Source: Hydractinia symbiolongicarpus (Eukaryota > Cnidaria > Hydrozoa > Anthoathecata > Hydractiniidae). From it: a stretch of DNA of 64,000 bases. A model generated the notes under the pieces. That model was not told the DNA's origin. It did no database searches and saw only the letters and a program-made list of their open reading frames with translations. A program made the position numbers and the translations under genes. The stretch is from NCBI RefSeq assembly GCF_029227915.1, contig NC_079876.1, positions 5,272,001 to 5,336,000 of the forward strand, given 5' to 3'. Positions 36,810 to 48,348 of this stretch are shown here, piece by piece (positions within the stretch are counted from its first letter, which is position 1; each line of letters starts with the position of its first letter).

Positions 36810-37555
36810 AAGCGCTACCACAAAGCCCAGTGTAATCGCTGAGTTTCGGCAATCATGTCAAATTAAGAAGAATGTTATTTCTTGGAGTCCAATTGTCTCC
36901 TTTATCACATTTATCAGGTGACAGTCCAAAGTTAGTTCAATTAAGTCCCACAGTCAATCGTTTCAGAGTTAAAAGCGATGCAACCTAGTAATATCAGAAA
37001 AATATCGCTAATTACATGTTTGTACGAATATTTGACTCAACCGTTGTAACTCAAACGGACTGACACCGTTAGAAAGTCAATGAAATGTAGTTTTTGAAAT
37101 TGTCGCTATTTCTTCAGCTCGCGATAACGGATAGGATTGGTCCCACAGTAAAAAATGAATTTTTTATCTTAATTTTCAAATGAAGCGCTACCACAGAGCC
37201 CAGTGTAATCGCTGAGTTTCGGCAATCATGTCAGATTAAGAAGAATGTTATTTCTTGGAGTCCAATTGTCTCCTTTATCACATTTATCAGGTGACAGTCC
37301 AAAGTTAGTTCAATTAAGTCCCACAGTCAATCGTTTCATAGTTAAAAGCGATGCAACCTAGTAATATTAGAAAAATATCGCTAAATACATGTTTGTACGA
37401 ATATGTGACCCAACCTTTGTAACACAAACGGACAGACACCGTTAGAAAGTCAATGAAATGTCGTTTTTGAAACTGTCGCTATTTCTTCAGCGCGCGATAA
37501 CGGCTAGGATTGGTCCCGCAGTAAAAAATGAATTTTTTATCTTAATTTTTAAATG
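36437..37555. repeat. Q-P-N module
   Basis: Units start at 36437 (Q), 36810 (P, CACAAAGCCC) and 37183 (N, GTCAGATTAAG), in the same order as at 17213-18331 and 19071-20189. The P unit has private changes GCTAATTACATG and CAGCTCGCGATAAC. Tails are of the TTTTTTATCTTAATTT class. Confidence 0.85.
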
Positions 37556-38301
37556 AAGCGCTACCACAGAGCCCAGTGTAATCGCTGAGTTTCGGCAATC
37601 ATGTCAAATTAAGAAGAATGTTATTTCTTGGAGTCCAATTGTCTCCTTTATCACATTTATCAGGTGACAGTCCAAAGTTAGTTCAATTAAGTCCCACAGT
37701 CAATCGTTTCAGAGTTAAAAGCGATGCAACCTAGTAATATCAGAAAAATATCGCTAATTACATGTTTGTACGAATATGTGACTCAACCGTTGTAACTCAA
37801 ACGGACTGACACCGTTAGAAAGTCAATGAAATGTAGTTTTTGAAATTGTCGCTATTTCTTCAGCTCGCGATAACGGATAGGATTGGTCCCACAGTAAAAA
37901 ATGAATTTTTTATCTTAATTTTCAAATGAAGCGCTACCACAGAGCCCAGTGTAATCGCTGAGTTTCGGCAATCATGTCAGATTAAGAAGAATGTTATTTC
38001 TTGGAGTCCAATTGTCTCCTTTATCACATTTATCAGGTGACAGTCCAAAGTTAGTTCAATTAAGTCCCACAGTCAATCGTTTCATAGTTAAAAGCGATGC
38101 AACCTAGTAATATTAGAAAAATATCGCTAAATACATGTTTGTACGAATATGTGACCCAACCTTTGTAACACAAACGGACAGACACCGTTAGAAAGTCAAT
38201 GAAATGTCGTTTTTGAAACTGTCGCTATTTCTTCAGCGCGCGATAACGGCTAGGATTGGTCCCGCAGTAAAAAATGAATTTTTTATCTTAATTTTTAAAT
38301 G
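37556..38301. repeat. Dimer duplication of 36810-37555
   Basis: Units at 37556 and 37929 repeat 36810 and 37183 at a spacing of 746 bp, exactly two units. They share CAGCTCGCGATAAC (37115, 37861) and GCTAATTACATG. The first unit has an M-like head (CAGAGCCC) instead of CAAAGCCC, so the breakpoint lies in its front part. One difference is a TTTGAC versus TGTGAC change near 37031. Confidence 0.9.
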
Positions 38302-39048
38302 AAGCGCTACCACAGAGCCCAGTGTAATCGCTGAGTTTCGGCAATCATGTCAAATTAAGAAGAATGTTATTTCTTGGAGTCCAATTGTCTCATTTATCAC
38401 ATTTATCAGGTCACAGTCCGAAGTTAGTTCAATTAAGTCCCACAGTCAATCGTTCCATAGTTAAAAGCGATGCAACCTAGTAATATCAGATAAATATTGC
38501 TAAATACATGTTGGTACGGATATGTGACACAAACGTTGTAACTCAAACGGACTGACACCGTTAGAAAGTCAATGAAATGTATTTTTTGAAGATATTGCTA
38601 CTTCTTCAGCGCGCGCTAACGGCTAGGATTGGTCCCACAGTAAAGAATGACTTTTTTTAGCTTAATTTTTAAATGAAGCGCTACCACAGCGCCCAGTGTA
38701 ATCGCTGAGTTCCGGCAATCACGTCAAATTAAGAAGAATGTTATTTCTTGGAGTCCAATTGTCTCATTTTTCACATTTATCAGGTCACAGTCCAAAGTTA
38801 GTTCAATTAAGTCCCACAGTCAATCGTTTCTTTGTTAAAAGCGATGAAACCTAGTAATCTCAAAAAAATATCGCTAAATACATGTTGGTACGAATATGTG
38901 ACCCAACCGTTGAAACTAAAACGGATTGACACCGTTAGAAAGTCAATCAAATTTAGTTTTTGAAATTGTCGCTATTTCGTCAGCGCGCCATAACGGATAG
39001 GATTGGTCCCACAGTAAAAAATGACTTATTTATCTATATTTTTAAACG
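38302..39048. repeat. Two units related to 29079-29825
   Basis: The unit at 38302 has a gamma head. It then follows 36064 and 29079 (GTCCGAAGTTAG, GAAGATATTGCTAC, tail with TTTTTTTAGCTTAAT). The unit at 38676 matches 29453 (TTTCTTTGTTAAAAG, GATGAAACC, TTGAAACTAAAACGG). The spacing between the two sites is 9223 bp. The 38302 unit is 374 bp, sharing the extra T with 29079. Confidence 0.83.
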
Positions 39049-40540
39049 AATCGCTACCACAGCGCCCAGTGTAATCGCTGAGTTCCGGCAATCACGTCAA
39101 ATTAAGAAGAATGTTATTTCTTGCAGTCCAATTGTCTTATTTATCACATTTATCAGGTCACAGTCCAAAGTTAGTTCAATTAAGTCCCACAGTCAATCGT
39201 TTCACTGTTAAAAGCGATGCAACCTAGTAATATCTGATAAATATCGCTAAATACATGTTGGTACGGATATGTGACCCAAACGTTGTAACTCAAACGGACT
39301 GACACCGTTAGAAAGTCAATGAAATGTAGTTTTTGAAACTGTCGCTATTTCTTCAGCGCGCGATAACGGCTAGGATTGGTCCCGCAGTAAAAAATGACTT
39401 TTTTATCTTAATTTTTAAATGAAGCGCTACCACAAAGCCCAGTGTAATTGCTGAGTTTCGGCAATCATGTCAAATTAAGAAGAATGTTATTTCTTGGAGT
39501 CCAATTGTCTCCTTTATCACATTTATCAGGTGACAGTCCAAAGTTAGTTCAATTAAGTCCCACAGTCAATCGTTTCAGAGTTAAAAGCGATGCAACCTAG
39601 TAATATCAGAAAAATATCGCTAAATACATGTTTGTACAAATATGTGACTCAACCGTTGTAACTCAAACGGACTGACACCGTAAGAAAGTCAATGAAATGT
39701 AGTTTTTGAAATTGTCGCTATTTCTTCAGCGCGCGATAACGGATAGGATTGGTCCCACAAAAAAAAATGAATTTTTTATCTTAATTTTCAAATGAAGCGC
39801 TACCACAGAGCCCAGTGTAATCGCTGAGTTTCGGCAATCATGTCAGATTAAGAAGAATGTTATTTCTTGGAGTCCAATTGTCTCCTTTATCACATTTATC
39901 AGGTGACAGTCCAAAGTTAGTTCAATTAAGTCCCACAGTCAATCGTTTCATAGTTAAAAGCGATGCAACCTAGTAATATTAGAAAAATATCGCTAAATAC
40001 ATGTTTGTACGAATATGTGACCCAACCTTTGTAACACAAACGGACAGACACCGTTAGAAAGTCAATGAAATGTCGTTTTTGAAACTGTCGCTATTTCTTC
40101 AGCGCGCGATAACGGCTAGGATTGGTCCCGCAGTAAAAAATGAATTTTTTATCTTAATTTTTAAATGAAGCGCTACCACAGAGCCCAGTGTAATCGCTGA
40201 GTTTCGGCAATCATGTCAAATTAAGAAGAATGTTATTTCTTGGAGTCCAATTGTCTCCTTTATCACATTTATCAGGTGACAGTCCAACTTTAGTTCAATT
40301 AAGTCCCACAGTCAATCGTTTCACAGTTAAAAGCGATGCAACCTAGTAATATCAGATAAATATCGCAAAATACATGTTGGTACGGATATGTGACCCAAAC
40401 GTTGTAACTCAAACGGACTGACACCGTTAGAAAGTCAATGAAATGTAGTTTTTGAAACTGTCGCTATTTCTTCAGCGCGCGATAACGGCTAGGATTGGTC
40501 CCACAGTAAAGAATGACTTATTTATCTAAGTTTTTAAATG
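39049..40540. repeat. Q-P-N-M module (1492 bp)
   Basis: Units start at 39049 (Q), 39422 (P), 39795 (N) and 40168 (M), the same order as in the complete hexamer at 17213-18698. M here ends with a full-length tail (ATCTAAGTTTTTAAATG) and is followed by A at 40541. In the 16-20 kb copies it ends in the shortened tail and is followed by D. This module is the last place where the TTTTTTATCTTAATTT tail class is seen. Confidence 0.87.
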
Positions 40541-42024
40541 AAGCGCTACCACAGAGACCAGTGTAATCGCTAAGTTTTGGCAATCATGTCAAATTAAGAA
40601 GAATGTTATTTCTTGGAGTCCAATTGTCTCCTTTATCACATTTATCAGGTGACAGTCCAAAGTTAGTTCAATTAAGTCCCACAGTCATTCGTTTCATAGT
40701 TAAGAGCGATGCAACCTAGTAATATTAGAAAAATATTGCTAAATACATGTTGGTACGAATATGTGACCAAACCGTTGTAACTGAAAGGGACTGACACTGT
40801 TAGAAAGTCAATGAAATGTAGTTTTTGAAACTGTCGCTATTTTTCAGCGCGCGATAACGGATAGGATTGCTCCCACAGTAAAGAATGACTTATTTATCTA
40901 AATTTTTAAATGAAGCGCTACCACAGCGCCCAGTGTAATCGCTGAGTTCCGGCAATCACGTCAAATTAAGAAGAATGTTATTTCTTGGAGTTCAATTGTC
41001 TCCTTTATCACATTTATCAGGTGACAGTCCAAAGTTAGTTCAATTAAGTCCCACAGTCAATCGTTCCATAGCTAAAAGCGATGCAACCTAGTAATATCAC
41101 AAAAATATCGCTAAATACATGTTTGTACGAATATGTGACCTAACCGTTGTAACTCAAACGGACAAACACCGTTAGAAAGTCACTGAAATGTATTTTATGA
41201 AACTCGCGCTATCTCCTCAGCGCGCGATAACGGCTAGGATTGGTCCCACAGTAAAGAATGACATATTTATCTAAATTTTTAAATGAAGCGCTACCACAGA
41301 GACCAGTGTAATCGCTAAGTTTTGGCAATCATGTCAAATTAAGAAGAATGTTATTTCTTGGAGTCCAATTGTCTCCTTTATCACATTTATTAGGTTTCAG
41401 TCCAAAGTTAGTTCAATTAAGTCCCACAGTCAATAGTTTCATAGTTAAAAGCGATGCAACCTAGTAATATTAGAAAAATATTGCTGAATACATGTTGGTA
41501 CGAATATGTGACCAAACCGTTGTAACTGGAGGGGACTGACACCGTTAGAAAGTCAATGAAATGTAGTTTTTGAAACTGTCGCTATTTCTTCAACGCGCGA
41601 TAACGCATAGGATTAGTCCCACAGTAAAAAATGACTTAGTTATCTAAGTTTTAGCGCTACCACAGCGCCCAGTGTAATCGCTGAGTTCCAGCAATCACGT
41701 CAAGTTAAGAAGAATGTTATTTCTTGGAGTCCATTTGTCTCCTTTATCACATTTATCAGGTGACAGTCCAAAGTTAGTTCAATTAAGTCCCACAGTCAAT
41801 CGTTTCATAGTTAAAAGCGATGCAACCTTGTAATAACACAAAAATATCGCTTAATACATGTTTGTACGAATATGTGACCTAACCGTTGTAACTTAAACGG
41901 ACATACACCGTTAGAAAGTCAATGAAATGTAGTTTTTGAAACTGTCGCTATTTCTTCAGCGCGCGATAACGGCTAGGATTGGTCCCACAGTAAAGAATGA
42001 CTTATTTATCTAAGTTTTTAAATG
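40541..42024. repeat. Tetramer A-B-C-D (1484 bp)
   Basis: Units start at 40541 (A, 372 bp), 40913 (B), 41286 (C, 366 bp) and 41653 (D). Heads alternate alpha, beta, alpha, beta. The same order lies at 20929-22413. New here is TTAGGTTTCAG in the C unit in place of TTAGGTGACAG, a marker confined to 41-57 kb (with a derivative at 61 kb). B has CCATAGCTAAAAG and a private TATTTTATGAAAC. Confidence 0.88.
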
Positions 42025-44630
42025 AAGCGCTACCACAGAGACCAGTGTAATCGCTAAGTTTTGACAATCATGTCAAATGAAGAAGAATGTTATTTCTTGG
42101 AGTCCAATTGTCTCCTTTATCACATTTATCAGGTGACAGTCCAAAGTTAGTTCAATTAAGTCCCACAGTCATTCATTTCATAGTTAAGAGCGATGCAACC
42201 TAGTAATATTAGAAAAATATTGCTAAATACATGTTGGTACGAATATGTGACCAAACCGTTGTAACTGAAAGGGACTGACACTGTTAGAAAGTCAATGAAA
42301 TGTAGTTTTTGAAACTGTCGCTATTTCTTCAGCGCGCGATAACGGATAGGATTGGTCCCACAGTAAAGAATGACTTATTTATCTAAATTTTTAAATGAAG
42401 CGCTACCACAGCGCCCAGTGTAATCGCTGAGTTCCGGCAATCACGTCAAATTAAGAAGAATGTTATTTCTTGGAGTTCAATTGTCTCCTTTATCACATTT
42501 ATCAGGTGACAGTCCAAAGTTAGTTCAATTAAGTCCCACAGTCAATCGTTCCATAGCTAAAAGCGATGCAACCTAGTAATATCACAAAAATATCGCTAAA
42601 TACATGTTTGTACGAATATGTGACCTAACCGTTGTAACTCAAACGGACAAACACCGTTAGAAAGTCACTGAAATGTAGTTTTTGAAACTCGCGCTATCTC
42701 CTCAGCGCGCGATAACGGCTAGGATTGGTCCCACAGTAAAGAATGACATATTTATCTAAATTTTTAAATGAAGCGCTACCACAGAGACCAGTGTAATCGC
42801 TAAGTTTTGGCAATCATGTCAAATTAAGAAGAATGTTATTTCTTGGAGTCCAATTGTCTCCTTTATCACATTTATTAGGTTTCAGTCCAAAGTTAGTTCA
42901 ATTAAGTCCCACAGTCAATCGTTTCATAGTTAAAAGCAATGCAACCTAGTAATATTAGAAAAATATTGCTAAATACATGTTGGTACGAATATGTGACCAA
43001 ACCGTTGTAACTGGAGGGGACTGACACCGTTAGAAAGTCAATGAAATGTAGTTTTTGAAACTGTCGCTATTTCTTCAACGCGCGATAACGCATAGGATTA
43101 GTCCCACAGTAAAAAATGACTTAGTTATCTAAGTTTTAGCGCTACCACAGCGCCCAGTGTAATCGCTGAGTTCCAGCAATCACGTCAAGTTAAGAAGAAT
43201 GTTATTTCTTGGAGTCCATTTGTCTCCTTTATCACATTTATCAGGTGACAGTCCAAAGTTAGTTCAATTAAGTCCCACAGTCAATCGTTTCATAGTTAAA
43301 AGCGATGCAACCTTGTAATAACACAAAAATATCGCTTAATACATGTTTGTACGAATATGTGACCTAACCGTTGTAACTTAAACGGACATACACCGTTAGA
43401 AAGTCAATGAAATGTAGTTTTTGAAACTGTCGCTATTTCTTCAGCGCGCGATAACGGCTAGGATTGGTCCCACAGTAAAGAATGACTTATTTATCTAAGT
43501 TTTTAAATGAAGCGCTACCACAGAGACCAGTGTAATCGCTAAGTTTTGACAATCATGTCAAATGAAGAAGAATGTTATTTCTTGGAGTCCAATTGTCTCC
43601 TTTATCACATTTATCAGGTGACAGTCCAAAGTTAGTTCAATTAAGTCCCACAGTCATTCGTTTCATAGTTAAGAGCGATGCAACCTAGTAATATTAGAAA
43701 AATATTGCTAAATACATGTTGGTACGAATATGTGACCAAACCGTTGTAACTGAAAGGGACTGACACTGTTAGAAAGTCAATGATATGTAGTTTTTGAAAC
43801 TGTCGCTATTTCTTCAGCGTGCGATAACGGATAGGATTGGTCCCACAGTAAAGAATGACTTATTTATCTAAATTTTTAAATGAAGCGCTACCACAGCGCC
43901 CAGTGTAATCGCTGAGTTCCGGCAATGACGTCAAATTAAGAAGAATGTTATTTCTTGGAGTCCAATTGTCTCCTTTATCACATTTATTAGGTTTCAGTCC
44001 AAAGTTAGTTCAATTAAGTCCCACAGTCAATCGTTTCATAGTTAAAAGCGATGCAACCTAGTAATATTAGAAAAATATTGCTAAATACATGTTGGTACGA
44101 ATATGTGACCAAACCGTTGTAACTGGAGGGGACTGACACCGTTAGAAAGTCAATGAAATGTAGTTTTTGAAACTGTCGCTATTTCTTCAGCGCGCGATAA
44201 CGGCTAGGATTGGTCCCACAGTAAAGAATGACTTATTTATCTAAGTTTTTAAATGAAGCGCTACCACAGAGACCAGTGTAATCGCTAAGTTTTGGCAATC
44301 ATGTCAAATTAAGAAGAATGTTATTTTTTTTGAGTCCAATTGTCTCCTTTATCACATTTATCAGGTGACAGTCCAAAAGTTAGTTCAATTAAGTCCCACA
44401 GTCATTCGTTTCATAGTTAAGAGCGATGCAACCTAGTAATATTAGAAAAATATTGCTAAATACATGTTGGTACGAATATGTGACCAAACCGTTGTAACTG
44501 AAAGGGACTGACACTGTTAGAAAGTCAATGAAATGTAGTTTTTGAAACTGTCACTATTTCTTCAGCGCGCGATAACAGATAGGATTGCTCCCACAGTAAA
44601 GAATGACTTATTTATCTAAATTTTTAAATG
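40913..44630. repeat. Ten-unit higher-order repeat (3718 bp), first copy
   Basis: Unit order is B-C-D-A-B-C-D-A-X-A, with starts 40913, 41286, 41653, 42025, 42398, 42771, 43138, 43510, 43883 and 44256. X (43883) has a beta head but a C-type body with TTAGGTTTCAG. The last A has a run of eight T in TTATTTTTTTTGAG and an extra A in TCCAAAAGTTAG, making it 375 bp. The block contains the 1485-bp tetramer twice, so it is a nested repeat. By eye I find no difference from 44631-48348. Confidence 0.9.
42025..43509. repeat. Tetramer A-B-C-D (1485 bp), second copy
   Basis: Units start at 42025 (A), 42398 (B), 42771 (C) and 43138 (D), each 1485 bp after its counterpart (first pair 1484). Differences from the first copy are few: TAGTTTTTG instead of TATTTTATG in B, AAAGCAATGCAACC in C and TTTTGACAATC in A. 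Confidence 0.88.
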
Positions 44631-47600
44631 AAGCGCTACCACAGCGCCCAGTGTAATCGCTGAGTTCCGGCAATCACGTCAAATTAAGAAGAATGTTATT
44701 TCTTGGAGTTCAATTGTCTCCTTTATCACATTTATCAGGTGACAGTCCAAAGTTAGTTCAATTAAGTCCCACAGTCAATCGTTCCATAGCTAAAAGCGAT
44801 GCAACCTAGTAATATCACAAAAATATCGCTAAATACATGTTTGTACGAATATGTGACCTAACCGTTGTAACTCAAACGGACAAACACCGTTAGAAAGTCA
44901 CTGAAATGTATTTTATGAAACTCGCGCTATCTCCTCAGCGCGCGATAACGGCTAGGATTGGTCCCACAGTAAAGAATGACATATTTATCTAAATTTTTAA
45001 ATGAAGCGCTACCACAGAGACCAGTGTAATCGCTAAGTTTTGGCAATCATGTCAAATTAAGAAGAATGTTATTTCTTGGAGTCCAATTGTCTCCTTTATC
45101 ACATTTATTAGGTTTCAGTCCAAAGTTAGTTCAATTAAGTCCCACAGTCAATAGTTTCATAGTTAAAAGCGATGCAACCTAGTAATATTAGAAAAATATT
45201 GCTGAATACATGTTGGTACGAATATGTGACCAAACCGTTGTAACTGGAGGGGACTGACACCGTTAGAAAGTCAATGAAATGTAGTTTTTGAAACTGTCGC
45301 TATTTCTTCAACGCGCGATAACGCATAGGATTAGTCCCACAGTAAAAAATGACTTAGTTATCTAAGTTTTAGCGCTACCACAGCGCCCAGTGTAATCGCT
45401 GAGTTCCAGCAATCACGTCAAGTTAAGAAGAATGTTATTTCTTGGAGTCCATTTGTCTCCTTTATCACATTTATCAGGTGACAGTCCAAAGTTAGTTCAA
45501 TTAAGTCCCACAGTCAATCGTTTCATAGTTAAAAGCGATGCAACCTTGTAATAACACAAAAATATCGCTTAATACATGTTTGTACGAATATGTGACCTAA
45601 CCGTTGTAACTTAAACGGACATACACCGTTAGAAAGTCAATGAAATGTAGTTTTTGAAACTGTCGCTATTTCTTCAGCGCGCGATAACGGCTAGGATTGG
45701 TCCCACAGTAAAGAATGACTTATTTATCTAAGTTTTTAAATGAAGCGCTACCACAGAGACCAGTGTAATCGCTAAGTTTTGACAATCATGTCAAATGAAG
45801 AAGAATGTTATTTCTTGGAGTCCAATTGTCTCCTTTATCACATTTATCAGGTGACAGTCCAAAGTTAGTTCAATTAAGTCCCACAGTCATTCATTTCATA
45901 GTTAAGAGCGATGCAACCTAGTAATATTAGAAAAATATTGCTAAATACATGTTGGTACGAATATGTGACCAAACCGTTGTAACTGAAAGGGACTGACACT
46001 GTTAGAAAGTCAATGAAATGTAGTTTTTGAAACTGTCGCTATTTCTTCAGCGCGCGATAACGGATAGGATTGGTCCCACAGTAAAGAATGACTTATTTAT
46101 CTAAATTTTTAAATGAAGCGCTACCACAGCGCCCAGTGTAATCGCTGAGTTCCGGCAATCACGTCAAATTAAGAAGAATGTTATTTCTTGGAGTTCAATT
46201 GTCTCCTTTATCACATTTATCAGGTGACAGTCCAAAGTTAGTTCAATTAAGTCCCACAGTCAATCGTTCCATAGCTAAAAGCGATGCAACCTAGTAATAT
46301 CACAAAAATATCGCTAAATACATGTTTGTACGAATATGTGACCTAACCGTTGTAACTCAAACGGACAAACACCGTTAGAAAGTCACTGAAATGTAGTTTT
46401 TGAAACTCGCGCTATCTCCTCAGCGCGCGATAACGGCTAGGATTGGTCCCACAGTAAAGAATGACATATTTATCTAAATTTTTAAATGAAGCGCTACCAC
46501 AGAGACCAGTGTAATCGCTAAGTTTTGGCAATCATGTCAAATTAAGAAGAATGTTATTTCTTGGAGTCCAATTGTCTCCTTTATCACATTTATTAGGTTT
46601 CAGTCCAAAGTTAGTTCAATTAAGTCCCACAGTCAATCGTTTCATAGTTAAAAGCAATGCAACCTAGTAATATTAGAAAAATATTGCTAAATACATGTTG
46701 GTACGAATATGTGACCAAACCGTTGTAACTGGAGGGGACTGACACCGTTAGAAAGTCAATGAAATGTAGTTTTTGAAACTGTCGCTATTTCTTCAACGCG
46801 CGATAACGCATAGGATTAGTCCCACAGTAAAAAATGACTTAGTTATCTAAGTTTTAGCGCTACCACAGCGCCCAGTGTAATCGCTGAGTTCCAGCAATCA
46901 CGTCAAGTTAAGAAGAATGTTATTTCTTGGAGTCCATTTGTCTCCTTTATCACATTTATCAGGTGACAGTCCAAAGTTAGTTCAATTAAGTCCCACAGTC
47001 AATCGTTTCATAGTTAAAAGCGATGCAACCTTGTAATAACACAAAAATATCGCTTAATACATGTTTGTACGAATATGTGACCTAACCGTTGTAACTTAAA
47101 CGGACATACACCGTTAGAAAGTCAATGAAATGTAGTTTTTGAAACTGTCGCTATTTCTTCAGCGCGCGATAACGGCTAGGATTGGTCCCACAGTAAAGAA
47201 TGACTTATTTATCTAAGTTTTTAAATGAAGCGCTACCACAGAGACCAGTGTAATCGCTAAGTTTTGACAATCATGTCAAATGAAGAAGAATGTTATTTCT
47301 TGGAGTCCAATTGTCTCCTTTATCACATTTATCAGGTGACAGTCCAAAGTTAGTTCAATTAAGTCCCACAGTCATTCGTTTCATAGTTAAGAGCGATGCA
47401 ACCTAGTAATATTAGAAAAATATTGCTAAATACATGTTGGTACGAATATGTGACCAAACCGTTGTAACTGAAAGGGACTGACACTGTTAGAAAGTCAATG
47501 ATATGTAGTTTTTGAAACTGTCGCTATTTCTTCAGCGTGCGATAACGGATAGGATTGGTCCCACAGTAAAGAATGACTTATTTATCTAAATTTTTAAATG

Positions 47601-48348
47601 AAGCGCTACCACAGCGCCCAGTGTAATCGCTGAGTTCCGGCAATGACGTCAAATTAAGAAGAATGTTATTTCTTGGAGTCCAATTGTCTCCTTTATCACA
47701 TTTATTAGGTTTCAGTCCAAAGTTAGTTCAATTAAGTCCCACAGTCAATCGTTTCATAGTTAAAAGCGATGCAACCTAGTAATATTAGAAAAATATTGCT
47801 AAATACATGTTGGTACGAATATGTGACCAAACCGTTGTAACTGGAGGGGACTGACACCGTTAGAAAGTCAATGAAATGTAGTTTTTGAAACTGTCGCTAT
47901 TTCTTCAGCGCGCGATAACGGCTAGGATTGGTCCCACAGTAAAGAATGACTTATTTATCTAAGTTTTTAAATGAAGCGCTACCACAGAGACCAGTGTAAT
48001 CGCTAAGTTTTGGCAATCATGTCAAATTAAGAAGAATGTTATTTTTTTTGAGTCCAATTGTCTCCTTTATCACATTTATCAGGTGACAGTCCAAAAGTTA
48101 GTTCAATTAAGTCCCACAGTCATTCGTTTCATAGTTAAGAGCGATGCAACCTAGTAATATTAGAAAAATATTGCTAAATACATGTTGGTACGAATATGTG
48201 ACCAAACCGTTGTAACTGAAAGGGACTGACACTGTTAGAAAGTCAATGAAATGTAGTTTTTGAAACTGTCACTATTTCTTCAGCGCGCGATAACAGATAG
48301 GATTGCTCCCACAGTAAAGAATGACTTATTTATCTAAATTTTTAAATG
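44631..48348. repeat. Ten-unit higher-order repeat (3718 bp), second copy
   Basis: Starts at 44631, 45004, 45371, 45743, 46116, 46489, 46856, 47228, 47601 and 47974, the same order as the first copy. All the private markers I checked recur at offset 3718: TATTTTATGAAAC, GCTGAATACATG, AAAGCAATGC, GCAATGACGTC, TGATATGTAG, CAGCGTGCG, the eight-T run, TCCAAAAGTT and GATAACAGATAGG. Agreement extends from about 40860/44578 to 44908/48626. Such identity means very recent amplification or, alternatively, an assembly duplication. Confidence 0.9.
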
